Origin: Asterias amurensis
Lineage: Eukaryota; Echinodermata; Asteroidea; Forcipulatida; Asteriidae
DNA length: 64,000 bases
Direction of reading: 5' to 3'
NCBI RefSeq assembly: GCF_032118995.1
Contig: NC_092648.1
Span: 6,091,001 to 6,155,000, forward strand
Below are positions 33,406-44,519 of this stretch, one piece after another. Both the position numbers and the translations under genes were made by a program. Positions within the stretch are counted from its first letter, which is position 1; each line of letters begins with the position of its first letter. A model generated the notes under the pieces. The model was given only the letters and a program-made list of their open reading frames with translations. It had not been told where the DNA came from and did no database searches.

Positions 33406-34398
33406 AGATTGATTTTTGTTTAAACAAATTATTTCAAAACTTTAAGATTTAAGTTTGAGTTTGTTTCTTTAAAACCCAGATGTCAATGTTTGACTTTGAG
33501 CCTGAAAAAAAAACTTACAATTTTTTTTTATTCCAAAAACTTTAACATTTTCTTATTCCAAAAACTTCAACATTATTGGAAAACATAGCTCAAAACTACA
33601 AAAAATGACTGACAAGTATATATAACAATCTCACTTGGGCTTGTACATACCAAAACAACTCAACTCAAACACTGAAACTTAAACCAAAAACTTTAACATT
33701 TCCACTGAGTGCGGACGGCCGGACGGACGGACGGACGGACAGACGGACGGACAGGCGGGCGGACAGACGGACGGACACAATCGGTAATACATAGGCTCGC
33801 ATACTGCTAAAGCAGCTCGCCAAAAACATCTCACAAGTTCTCATGTTATTTTGAGTTTTTATAAAGTTCAATCATCTAAAAAAAGGTTTGTAAAAGAAAA
33901 CCCCCCAATATGTTGTCTTACTATAAGACAAACAAAATGCAGTTTCTTTAAAACTTGAACGGAAATGTCAAGTCGTGATCTTGAGTGACTGATTTCACTT
34001 AAAATGTTTTCAATCAATAAGGAGATTGAGTCATATGAGTATAAATAGATTTTAAATGTGTAAAACACAATTATTTCGAATACTCCAATCTAGTGCTTTT
34101 CTGAAACATTCGCGAAAATCTCTGTTACGTCATCGCTCGCGTTATACATCATTATGTGTATAGCCGCTTTGTTGCAGCGTTGAGGTATAACAAAGCAAAC
34201 TCACACACATGACGTCAACGTATTACCATTTTGACACACGCCGTCAACAGCAGAAGTGTTTTAAGTTTTTCAAAAACTTGAGGTTGGGGCCTGATTTTTA
34301 GTCGATAATTACATAAAAAAATACATTTAAGTGGTTAACAAACGCGTTATAAACAAGTTAAAATAGTATTTCCGTCGAAAACAACTTCGCTATTAAAG

Positions 34399-34400
<2 letters not shown>

Positions 34401-34440
<40 letters not shown>
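34401..34440 (+). repeat. (GATA)10 microsatellite
   Basis: Pure GATA run in the spacer upstream of copy D. Confidence 0.9.
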
Positions 34441-34441
<1 letters not shown>

Positions 34442-34689
34442 AATGTTTATTGACAATAGCCATCACAACATAAAAACTGAATTGCAACTATGATACAATA
34501 TTTTAAAAAGATTAAAAGGACATCATTAAGAGAACAACAATACCTGTTTAATCCTCTACTCAATACGGAAAGGAAAAATATTGTATCCGGGCATAACCCC
34601 AGCCCTTTTCCTTCATACTTCAAAATATATCAAAGGCAGATTTGGCACTACTCACGAAAGTATCATGAGATGATACCGGGAGTCTAGAC

Positions 34690-34894
34690 TGGGCCCCTGT
34701 CTTTATCCGAAAGGATAAAGTCAGGTACCTGCTATTCAGGTCAAGTGACCATTGGATACAAATAATATATCATTGGATAAATGCAGTGACTAAAAGCTAC
34801 CGTAGCTGTGTTTGTTTTGATTGGTTTAAGGTCACCTCGGACGACCAATCAAAACAGATATGGAAGGCTTACTTTCGGTCATCTACATGCTGTG
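34690..34894 (+). promoter_or_regulatory. CRE/CCAAT-type repeat module, copy 4 (truncated)
   Basis: TATCATTGGATAAATGCAGTG, TTTTGATTGGTTT and CGACCAATCAAAACA are present, but the distal CRE part is replaced by sequence equal to the window start. It is upstream of exon 1 of copy D. Confidence 0.45.
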
Positions 34895-35394
34895 TCCACG
34901 TTCATGTGTATTGTATACAACATGCGTGTGCATTACATAGGCACATTCTGTTTTGCCTTGTGGGCAATTTCTACCCTTGTTTAATAAATTATGTAAACCA
35001 ATATCCGACTGAAAATAACATTGTTGTAATGTGTATGTTACATTTGATATTTGTTGTTTATTTATCCACTTAATTATTTTTTGAATTATTTATTGATTGA
35101 CTGTTTGTTTGATTAATTAATTAACTTATTTATTTATTTTTCACTTATTTGTCTTTTTTGTTTACTCTTAATGTTTCGTAGCGTTGTCGTTTCTGTTATG
35201 TTTTTTTCCCCTTTATTGACGCTTGTTTGTATTTTCTGTACTTGTACTGTTGAGGTCAAATAAATAATAATAATAATTTTGAAGAAAAACAAATTAGCTT
35301 TAAAACCCTACCAGAATAACCAGATGGTTTTGTTGCATTTAATCAAGAAAATAAAAGATTTCTCAAGTTATTCAAGTGTTTTCGTGATTTATGA
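34895..35394 (+). repeat. Duplicate of the window start (1-480)
   Basis: Nearly identical to 1-480, ending in a GTCAAATAAATAATAATAAT tail of retroelement type. Confidence 0.7.
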
Positions 35395-35539
35395 TTGATA
35401 ACAAATAAAAGACGAACCATCATTTCGGTAGACTTAACGTTTTACTTCCTAATTAGCCCATTCAGTTACAGATGTTACATACATTCAGACAAATTTTCTC
35501 TGTGAAAAATGGAACAACCATTATTTTAAGTGTCCATGA

Positions 35540-35808
35540 TAAGTTTTTTTTAATGGGTGGTCGATTGTTGAAATCCAACTGGCCCCTCTTAGCCACCGTA
35601 CTTTGTAGACTACGATTACAACAAAGGGGAATCCCCACTTTGCGCAGCGTTTACTCATTAAGAATTCCCCAGGCTGAGTAACCAGAGGTAACAGCATACT
35701 TACACTGTAACAATGACACGGGCCACTCTGGATGTACATTAATATACACCCATACCTAGTGCGAACAACTGGAGCAAGACGAACCTAAATTAGTCCGGAG
35801 AGATAACC
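35540..35808 (+). promoter_or_regulatory. Putative promoter and non-coding exon 1 of copy D
   Basis: Matches the C block: GGGGAATCCCC (35626-35636) is conserved, the second site is AGAATTCCCC (35661-35670), a weaker half match. It ends GATAACC|GTAGGTAG (donor 35809). Confidence 0.45.
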
Positions 35809-35877
35809 GTAGGTAGTTTATAATATTGTAGTCTAAAACAAATAAGAATAACCTGTAATTATACCTCGATAGCTTAA

Positions 35878-36243
35878 AGATTTTAGTGGACACTTGGTAA
35901 TTACTCAAAATAGTTATTAGCATAAAACCTTACTTGGTAACGAGTAATGGGGATAGGTTGATAGTATACAAACATTGTGAGAAACGGCTCCCTCTGAAGG
36001 GACGTAGTTTTCGCGAAAGAAGTAATTTTCCTCGAATTTGATTTCGAGACCTGAAATTTAGAATTTGAGGTCTCGAAATCAAGCATCAGAAAGCACACAA
36101 CTTTGTGTGACAAAAGTTTGTTTCCTTTAATTATTATCGCGCATGACCGATTGAGCTCAAATTTTCACAGGTTTGTTATTTCATGCGTATTACAGCAAGT
36201 GAGAAGACTGGTCTTTGACAATTACCAATAGAGTCCACTGTCT
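35878..36243 (+). mobile_element. TTAA MITE (GTGGACAC family)
   Basis: TTAA on both flanks (35874-35877, 36244-36247). Ends GTGGACACTTGGTAATTACTC and AATTACCAATAGAGTCCACT. It abuts exon 2 of copy D on its left. Confidence 0.75.
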
Positions 36244-36327
36244 TTAATTCAGGCCAGCTGTGTCTGCATGTTGATTTCTCTGACAGTATTGAATCCATCC
36301 TTGTGGCAGACTTAAAGACTGAAATTC

Positions 36328-39300
36328 ATGGCATGCAGAAGAAGCTACTCGTCTGATTCAGGCGAAGATGATCAGGTCGGGGCCCTCGCTGGGTGTCTAT
36401 CCAAACTACAAATGTAAGTCATTCGCTCAATGTCAACTATTATTCAATATTTACATGTAGAAATAAAGCATAAAGCACAAGAACTCGCTAAGCACAGAAG
36501 AGTATTGCTTTCAGAAACGGGTTATCAGCCCAATTTTCATAATTAGTTTGCATTGTTTTGGCTGGTTCCCGACCTAATTTTTGCTTAGCAAGGAAAATTA
36601 TCAAGCAGTATTTTCTCCTTTAAAGCTTTATAAAATTGGGCCTAGACGGAAAGAGTTATACGGATGTGTTGGGATGTGGACAAGTCATTAGTTTATACAA
36701 ACTTTCAGAAAGATAGGATATTGAAGTTATGAAATTCTGAGACCCCACTATTTAGCACCTTATAAGGGTGCACGGTGCACTGAAACACTGGGGCGAACCC
36801 CTTATCTTTTCAATAAATGCACTGGGATCTTTTACATGCGTTACTCAACACATGGGACCAACGGCTTTACGTCTCATCCGAAGGACGAAGCAATGGTAAA
36901 GCGTCTTGCTAAAGGCAGTGGACACTATTGGTAATTACTCAAAATAATTATTGGCATAAAACCGTACTTTGTAACCAGAGGTTGATAGTATAAAACATTG
37001 TGATAAACGGCTCCCTAGTTTTCTAGATAGAAGATATTTTCCACGAATTTGATTTCGAGAACTCAGATTTAGAATTTGAGGTCTCGAAATCAAGCATCTG
37101 AAAGCACATAACTTCGTGTGACAAGGGTGTGACAAAGGTGTTTTTTCTTTAATTAATATTTTATCGCAACTTTGACGATCAATTGAGCTCAAATTTTCAC
37201 AGGTTTGTTATTTTATGCATATGTTGAGATACACCAAGTGAGAAGACTGGTCGTTGACATTTACCAATAGTGTCCACTGTCTTTAAAGGGTGTACAAGAT
37301 TGCCTTGGGAAACTGATCTTGGGTCGATTTATCAGATAGTTAAGACTAGTCTTATCTCGAGTCGTCCTAACTTAGGACTAGCCTTAAGTTTGTAAATATC
37401 TCTCCTAGGACTAGTCCTAAGTAAGGACTTTGTGAGTCGACCCAGGGCCCAATTTCATAGAGCTGCTTAACGGTAAGCAAAATTAATTGCTGTAACCATT
37501 CTACCTCAATGCTAAATGAGCACGTAAACAAACTGTGCGCGCAAGATTTTAGATCGTTTGCTTAAGCAAAAAAGAAGAAGACAGGCCCCCTACTGGCAAA
37601 ATGGCGGGCAGAGTGGCGAGAAAACAAATCATCGCCTTCTCTGTCTTATTATGTACTATTTGTAATGTTGTAATGGTTCAAAGTGCCACTTGAAAGGTTT
37701 ACACACTAACTTGAGAGTATAAAAAGAAGATAATACGTTGTGCAACATTTCTGAAGCATTTTAGACACTCGTTTACTTCGCTACACCTACCATACACTGC
37801 AAAAACGTTGGGCAAACATTTTGTTTGCCATTTTTTTGTTTAAAAAGTGGAACAAAAGTTGGGCAAGTGTTGGGCAAATAATTCGATATCTGAATTTATC
37901 ATAACTGTTGGTTACACCTTTGCTTATTTATTGGGCAAATTCGATTGTTGGTAAAAGTGATGCGCATTAGTTGGTCAAAATCATCCGATCATGCGCACTA
38001 CGAGCAAAGAGTGGCAAGGTATAACAAAAAACATAACGATATTTTCCAACATGGCGAGTGGCGGAGTGGCTCTGACGAGCGGGGTTTTCCAGTAGATATA
38101 GATCAAATTTGAAGGTTAGTTTTGAACTAAATATGAAGTTGTGTTTTCTATTCAGTCGTACATAGTCGTGACAGTTGCAGAGGGAGCAACAAAGTGACTA
38201 CTGTTGAATTAGTTTCAGTTTTTAGTTTCAGTTTTATCATGCCATTATGTGCAACGCCGATTGTGGCATGTATGCGTGTGCTTGCGCTGCAACTGTCACG
38301 ACTGTGTACAACAACTGAACAGGAAACAAACTGTATTTAGTTAAAACCAACCTTCCATAGCATCTTCAAACCACTGAGCACCCTCTCGATTTTGAGATAG
38401 ATGCCAAGGTCACATCTCACTACCGTTTGCCATCGTGGAAAAGATATTTTCTATGCCTGGTTGTATGACGTATCACAAAAGAAACTGTAAATCAAAGGGT
38501 TAAATATATTCACCAGTTGTTGGATAACACTGAAAAAGGTTAAATCATTAAAGGAACACGTTGCCTTGGATCGGTCAAGTTGGTCTTTGAAAAGCTCTCT
38601 GTAACCGTTTGTTGTAAAATGTATATGGTTAGAAAGATATTGTAAAAGTAAAATACAATGATCTACACACATATGCCTCGAAGTTGCGTGGTTTTCTTTT
38701 TACCCTGTCGACTAACACGGTCGGCCATTTATGGGAGTCAAACATAAATGGCCGATCGATGATAGTTCGCGACGTAAAAGGAAAACCGTGCAATTTCGAG
38801 TGAACCTTGTGTGGATCATTATATTCTACTTTTAAAACATCTTTCTAATCATAAGCATTTTATAACAAACGGTTTCAAACGCTTTTAATAGACCAACTCG
38901 TCCGATCCAAGGCAACGTGTTCCTTTAATAAAATCATCGCCCAATAAGTGGGTTATTGATAATGTATTAAATACCCGAGAAAATGGGTAAACAAAAATTA
39001 CCCAACTGTTGGTTACCAAAATATACCCAACTATTGATTACCCAATTATTTGTATTATTAATTATTTGGCAATCAGAGTGCCTAACTTTGATGAGTAATA
39101 TTTTGCCCAAAAGTTGGAGGAGTTCACTATTCGCCCTTAATTGGGTAAAAAGTTGGGAATTTTTTTACCCAATTTTTTTACAGTGTACAAACACACATAA
39201 AATACACATCGCTGTGCGCCACACTAACAACGTAATGCAATTATGTTGCACTGTGTGCATGGCCCAATATTGCATAGGGCTGCTTATCGGAAAGCAAATT

Positions 39301-41890
39301 TGTTTCCTTAACGTAGCCAAAAAAAAATTGCTTAAGCCTAAACCTATTTCACGAGCGGTTGCTAGCTTAAGCACGTAAACAAACTGCGCTCGCAGCATTT
39401 CAGATCGTTTGCTGAAGCAAAAAAGAAGAAGGTGCTGACAAAATGGCGGGCGAAATAAATGCGGAGTGGCAATAACAAAGTCATTACCTTCTGTGTCTGA
39501 TATGTATTATTTGTAATGGTTCAAAGTGCCCCATGAAAGGTTTACACATTAACTTGAAAGTAAACAAGAAGATAATACATTGTACAACATTTTCTGAAGC
39601 ATTTTAGACACTCGTTTACTTCACTACACCTACCATACAAACACACGTACAATACACACCGCTGCGCCGGCACAATAACATCGTTTGCAATGATGTTGCA
39701 CTATGCGTTGTGTGAATAGGGTGCTTAAGCAAAATAGAAACTTTAAGGACCCTTTTTGTTTGCTTAACACTTTAAGCAAAAAAGCTTGCTTAAGCAAGGC
39801 TATGAAATGAAAAAATTGCTATAGGTGCGCACAATAAGCACAAAATCGACCGTTACGGCAACTCTATGAAATTTGGCCCTGGTCGAGTGTATGAATATAC
39901 CTTTTCGCAATTAATATTGCGCAAGCGCTAATTGTTAAATGAGGTGCATGCTGGTCTAGCTAGTGATCAAACTTGATCTCTAGCTAGACCAGCTATGGGT
40001 ATCAAGTATAATATGACAGTGAATGTCTTGACGATTCACAAGGAACAGAGGATGCGATCGGTCAATCTGCGCGATCAAACGATCGCGCTGCGCTATTGAA
40101 CGATCAAATTAAGATCAATTGGTCGCGCAGCAATCGGTCGCTCGCGCAACAATCGGTCGATCGCGCAACAATCGGTCGATCGCGCAATTACATCTTTGCC
40201 CGATCGACCGATTGCGCTACGAGTATTTTTTTCCCGTTATCAGCGGATCGCGCAGGAAAGGCTTTGCGCGATCTACCGATCGTGCAGGAATGGGTTTGCG
40301 CGATCGACCGATAGTGCAGGAAAAGTTTTGCGCGATCAACCGATCGTGCAGGTAAACTATCACCATAGTGATATATATATATATTGACTTCACACTAGCC
40401 ATTCCCGCACGATCGAATGATCGCGCATGCGCGTTGCCGAAAGTGCGCGATCGACCGATTGTTGCGCGAATGACCGATTGTTGCGCGATCGACCGATAGC
40501 TGCGCGATCGACCGATTGCTGCGCGACCAATAGATATATCAATAGCGCAGCGCGATCGGTCGATAGCGCAGCGCGATCAACCGATCGCGCAGATTGACCG
40601 ATCGCGCCCAACATCTACATGTGTTCGTCGGTCTTTGTTGTCCCTCGTCTGTGTGAGTCTTATATGCAGTGTTTGTCTGTCAATAGGTTAGGATACAAAA
40701 GCCACGGCTTCACACAATCTTAAGTTTTGCCCTTCTGACTTTTTTTAGCTACTGTTTATAACTGTCACTGTAAATGTTATGAAACACCAATGATCATGTG
40801 AAGGCAATACCGAAATAAATAGTGATTGAATTGAAGTGAATTGAATTGAGAAAGATCCTATTCAATTCGAACAGACGTTTGTTCCATTACTCTTGTTGGA
40901 AAATAGAGAATATGAGAATTGATCAGTACAAAGAAAGGTAACAAAATCAAAAGAGCATAAAGTATACAACATTAAATGTTAAAGTAAATGATAAACAAAT
41001 AACTAGGAATGAACTTTGTACAGGAGAGGGGGATAGCACGAGGCTGTTAGATTAAGCCGAGGCTTGTGGAAAACAGCCTTCATACAGACATACAATTAAT
41101 AAACAAACAATTAATAAACAAACAATAAACAATTAATAAACAAACAATAAACAAACAATAAACAAACAATAAACAAACAATAAACAAACAATAAACAAAC
41201 AATAAACAAACAATAAACAAACAATAAACAAACAATAAACAAACAAACAACAAACAACAAACAACAAACAACAAACAACAAACAACAAACAACAAACAAC
41301 AAACAACAAACAACAAACAACAAACAACAAACAACAAACAACAAACAACAAACAACAAACAACAAACAACAAACAACAAACAACAAACAACAAACAACAA
41401 ACAACAAACAACAAACAACAAACAACAAACAACAAACAACAAACAACAAACAACAAACAACAAACAAACAACAAACAACAAACAACTAACAAACAACTAA
41501 CAAACAAACAACTAACAAAAAACAACTAACAAACAAACAACTAACAAAAAAACAAAAAACAAAAAAAAAAACAAAAAAAACAAAAAAAAACCAAAAAAAC
41601 AAAAACCAAAAAACCAAAAAACCAAAAAACCAAAAAACCAAAAAACCAAAAAACCAAAAAACCAAAAAACCAAAAAACCAAAAAACCCAAAAACCAAAAA
41701 ACCAAAAAACCAAACAACCAAACAACCAAACAACCAAAAAACCAAAAAACCAAAAAACCAAAAAACCAAAAAACCCAAAAACTCAAAAACTCAAAAACCC
41801 AAAAAACAAAAAACCAAACAACCAAACAACCAAAAAAACAAAAAACCAAAAAACCAAAAAAACCAAAAACCCAACAAACAAACCAACCAA

Positions 41891-41955
<65 letters not shown>

Positions 41956-44484
41956 ATACAAAACGAACATGATATTACAAAATGCTGACAACAAAATACA
42001 AAGATACCAGGCCAATTAAAGACGACAAAAGTATAGATAAGTAGAGAATAACCTATGGTACAGAGTGATGAGAGAGGAGGACTTTTTATAGAGTAATAAT
42101 ATCCTCATCATGAGCTTGCGTGTTCTTTGTAGGAAATCTAGTTCCAGCAAAGACTCCGAGAGTCAGGAAGCACCGGTACCCTCAGTCCCGGCCTTCGAGA
42201 ATCCGGAGCGTTCAACCCGGCTTCATGCGGACGCCAAAGCAGCCTATGAAGATGACGGACTCTTCTTCGATCCGTCCGATTACCCCGAGGAGGAACGCCT
42301 GGAGTTGCTCCAGACGTTTTTCGAAACTAGTGCCCCATCAAAAACTAAACGGTGAGGAAATGTACATGTAGGGCCTATTATGCACAGATACCCTAAAGAA
42401 AGGTAATTTTTTACTGGATACAATGATGTCATTGGATACAATGATGTCATTGGAAAAACGTGAGTGACGTAAGCTTTCTGTGTATCTGTGTTTTGATTGG
42501 TTCGAGGTGACGTTTTTGGCAGCTGCGCTTTCGGTCGTCTTCATATGAATGTAGGTGAAAGGTGAAGATGGACGGGGATTGACCTGTAGGCTTGAGGCCA
42601 CTCTCTGGCGTTATTCACGAGCCTCGAAATGTGACGTCAGATGTTCAGGCTAGACCTACGGTACGATAGACCTTTATCATGGTGCAGCCATCTTGAATAT
42701 CTCCAATTGATATCAATGTTACCAAACCGAGGCTTGAAGAACAAACTAGTCTGGTTCCTAATTGCAAGACAATTATTAGCATGCATTATTGTTATTCGAT
42801 ACGAGGAACATGACCAAGATGGAGTCAGCATGATAAAGGTCTATACATGACCGTGTGGCAGACGGTGCAGAAGTTCTCTTTATAACGAACATTTCCCTTA
42901 GGTCTGATGGAATTGGTTGGATTACAGTACGATCTCCAAGCTTTGTAGATGAAGGACTGGGTGATACAGAAGGACTCCAGTCTGCATGGAAAGACTTAAC
43001 TGACTCATCTGATACAATCGACTTCCAAACTGTCAAGAAACTGGCTCTGAAATATAGGTAGGATCTTAAATGGTGTTTGAAGCTTTGCATGGTGTGGAGA
43101 ATAAGAGTAACTATAAATATAAATATGAATAGTAAACTTGCGGGTACAACCATGAGTAAAATCTCTTTTGACGGAGTGTTGGCTCTGAAAAGAGCCGGTT
43201 TGGTCTCGACGTTTCGAACAGTATACTCTGCTCGTCTTCAGGAGACGAGCAACATATAGGCCTACTGTTCGAAAGGTCGAGACCAAACCGGCTCTTTTCA
43301 GAGCCACCACTCTTTCCAAAGAGATTTTACCCATGGTTGTACCCGCAAGTTTACTATTTATGGGTGCTTTAAGTTAGGATCTTCTTATACATTAGTCTGA
43401 ACAGATGGATTGCACACAGCGTTATCGACAGCCATATTTGATGATTAACAGTTGAAAGGTGCTCGCGTATGCGCACTGTACACATCTCTCTTCCAATGAT
43501 GACCCACTCTCTTCCCAAGTGACCCACTCCACAAGCAGGGCACTGGGGGCTGACCCGGGTGAGCCCCGTCATAGCTATTCAAACGTATCCGGGGCAGACC
43601 GGGGTCGACCCAGGGAAGCTAAACGAACGCACCCAGCATTTCATGCGTACTAGTTTCATCAAAGATGGCGGCCAATGACGCCATGGAATGATTTTCATTC
43701 ACAAAGTACCTATGGATTCTTCCTGCAGTTGTGTTATAACAAAGTGATCAACTCTTCGTATTTTGGTATGAGTTCCACTGTGCAATGGCAATGTAAAGAT
43801 TGAATTAAATCTGAATTTTTAACGTATGTTGGTTCATATTTTGACGTCACCAATTCGCAACAAATAATTCGTATCAGTTGAAATGTGGGCAACCCCTGCG
43901 AAACATTCGCTGCAAAATAAGGCATGTGATGCCGACATTCTTATGCACTGGGCTTCAGGGTATGTAAAGATTGAAATCAAACTGCATGTTTTACGTGTTA
44001 TAATTGTTTCAGACGGTTGTGGAAGATACACCTGTTTTACTTTGACTTCTAACAGCCACTAACCAATCTGTTTTTTAATATAAGGTGCCTGAGCGGTATT
44101 TGGCTTCTGTTTTTCTACACCGGGACAAGAATCGACGAGGCATGGGAAAAAATCGCCACGGCCACGGTGAAAGACAAGCTGGGCACGCACGCCAAAGTGA
44201 CGCCGTTAAAAGACGCCGGTGAAGGCAAGGCACTCCATGGGCAAGAGCACGTCGTGAGTGTCTACACTAGAGACTTCACTGATAAGGCTCATGTGATGGA
44301 GATCGAAGAAAAACTACGTGATCTTGGGATGCGGGGTAGGATGGCTTACAAGCCAAGGTTCTACTCAATTATTGGTGTGTATGCACAGAATAAATGGAGA
44401 CTGCGACCGGGTATCTACACGTCGCACTGGGATGAAGTGAACAATGAAGCGTCTGTCAGCTACCAGACAGCTTATAGGTATTAG
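36328..44484 (+). CDS. C11orf68-like: C11orf68-like (UPF0696, DUF1917) protein, copy D
   Basis: Exons are 36287-36413 (ATG 36328), 42133-42351, 42902-43057 and 44085-44484 (TAG), all phase 2, 286 aa. It is the closest relative of copy C: N-terminus MACRRSYSSDSGEDD, exon 3 LFFDPSDYPEEE and SAPSKTKR, exon 4 GIGWITV and GLQSAWKDLTD, exon 5 LSGIWLLFF, DEAWEKIATATV, VSVYTRDFTDKAHVM, MAYKPRFYSIIGVY and RLRPGIYTSHW. Against C it lacks seven residues near the C-terminus. Intron 2 is 5.7 kb and packed with nested repeats. An AATAAA signal (44491-44496) lies just after the stop. All sites checked are intact, so it is probably functional. Confidence 0.85.
36748..36910 (-). mobile_element. SINE core fragment (no tRNA head)
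   Basis: Contains TTATAAGGGTGCACGG, TTTTACATGCGTTACTCAAC and GTCTCATCCGAAGGACG, the shared core of the SINEs at 50338 and 53240. The head is cut by the adjacent MITE. Confidence 0.6.
36911..37282 (+). mobile_element. TTAA MITE (GTGGACAC family)
   Basis: AAGGCAGTGGACACTATTGG at the left and CCAATAGTGTCCACTGTC at the right, followed by TTAA (37283-37286). The left TTAA is altered. Confidence 0.7.
37446..37794 (+). mobile_element. GGGCCCAATTTCATAGAGC-type element, left part
   Basis: Starts GGGCCCAATTTCATAGAGCT, and its body (GTTCAAAGTGCCACTTGAAAG; GAAGCATTTTAGACACTCG) recurs at 39430-39640. It is interrupted at 37795 by the TA-flanked element. Confidence 0.6.
37795..39185. mobile_element. TA-flanked DNA transposon, CACTG ends
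   Basis: Begins CACTGCAAAAACGTTGGGCA and ends TACCCAATTTTTTTACAGTG, flanked by TA (37793-37794, 39186-39187). The uninterrupted site ACCATACAAACACACG is preserved at about 39630. Many TTGGGCAA / TTGGGTAA motifs line both ends. It hosts a MITE at 38552. No transposase frame is seen. Confidence 0.65.
38552..38924. mobile_element. TTAA MITE (CGTTGCCTTGGATCGG family)
   Basis: AGGAACACGTTGCCTTGGAT...ATCCAAGGCAACGTGTTCCT between TTAA 38548-38551 and 38925-38928; 373 bp, the same length as the copy at 32108. Confidence 0.85.
39258..39880 (+). mobile_element. GGGCCCAATTTCATAGAGC-type element, longer form
   Basis: GGCCCAATATTGCATAGGGC starts it and CTCTATGAAATTTGGCCC ends it. The body repeats 37446-37794 and gives the uninterrupted target of the TA element. 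Confidence 0.55.
40054..40608. repeat. Large fold-back made of CGATCG-rich tandem repeats
   Basis: Both arms are arrays of an about 19-20-bp unit, CGATCGCGCAACAATCGGT, in opposite orientation. The arms start GCGATCGGTCAATCTGCGCG and end CGCGCAGATTGACCGATCGC. Three about 35-bp GCAGGAAARGTTTTGCGCGA-like units sit in the left centre and an AT run near 40372. Confidence 0.75.
40750..40850 (+). mobile_element. LINE 3' tail (GAATT)
   Basis: ATTGAATTGAAGTGAATTGA after ACTGTAAATGTTATGAAACA, like the tail at 3830-3987. Confidence 0.35.
41097..41957 (+). repeat. 860-bp low-complexity tract with successive repeat types
   Basis: In order: AATAAACAAAC units (41097-41243), a 7-bp CAAACAA array (41244-41470), CTAACAAACAA (41485-41545), A-rich CAAAAAA (41545-41600), CCAAAAAA 8-mers (41601-41870) and CCAG tetramers (41888-41953). 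Long open frames across it are artefacts. It is in intron 2 of D, about 180 bp before exon 3; copy C has no such tract. Confidence 0.9.
42400..42665 (+). promoter_or_regulatory. CRE/CCAAT-bearing repeat module, copy 5 (intron 3 of D)
   Basis: GATGTCATTGGATACAATG is doubled, with TTTTGATTGGTTCGAGGTGA and TGTGACGTCAG. Closest to the C module. Confidence 0.45.
43128..43358. mobile_element. Fold-back element with histone 3' stem-loop sequence in both arms
   Basis: Arms AATAGTAAACTTGCGGGTAC and GTACCCGCAAGTTTACTATT enclose GGCTCTGAAAAGAGCC (43181-43196) and its complement GGCTCTTTTCAGAGCC (43290-43305). The latter is followed by ACCAC and, 10 nt on, CCAAAGAGA (43316-43324), the layout of a metazoan histone mRNA processing signal with a purine-rich downstream element. 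The inner sequence has CTCGTCTTCAGGAGACGAG. It lies in intron 4 of D. Confidence 0.75.
43490..43634. mobile_element. GGGTGCGTTCG fold-back MITE, right arm only
   Basis: GGTCGACCCAGGGAAGCTAA then ACGAACGCACCC; the left arm is not recognisable. Confidence 0.55.
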
Positions 44485-44519
44485 TGAAGAAATAAAGTAT
44501 ACTCATCAATTGTTTTAAA

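Larger units (their letters stand above)
31876..33822 (-). mobile_element. Satellite-cored Helentron-like element with empty site
   Basis: The sequence before it (CCAGTTTTCATGAAATA) and after it (AAAAACATCTCACAAG) is continuous at 9032-9065 and 15719-15748. Ends: plus-sense left CTAGACAGAGAAGC with inner TGGCGAGCTGC, and right GCAGCTCGCCA at the very end, an asymmetric inverted repeat. Inside lie a 147-bp satellite and a GGAC microsatellite (33717-33777). No coding capacity. Confidence 0.7.

Noticed and set aside
40096..40614. Overlapping frames on both strands with repeated RSTDRA-type peptides
   Set aside because: Products of the CGATCG-rich repeats.
41080..42015. Several long minus-strand open frames rich in Phe, Leu, Val, Cys or Gly-Trp
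   Set aside because: They are translations of the low-complexity tract and have no start context, domain or conservation.
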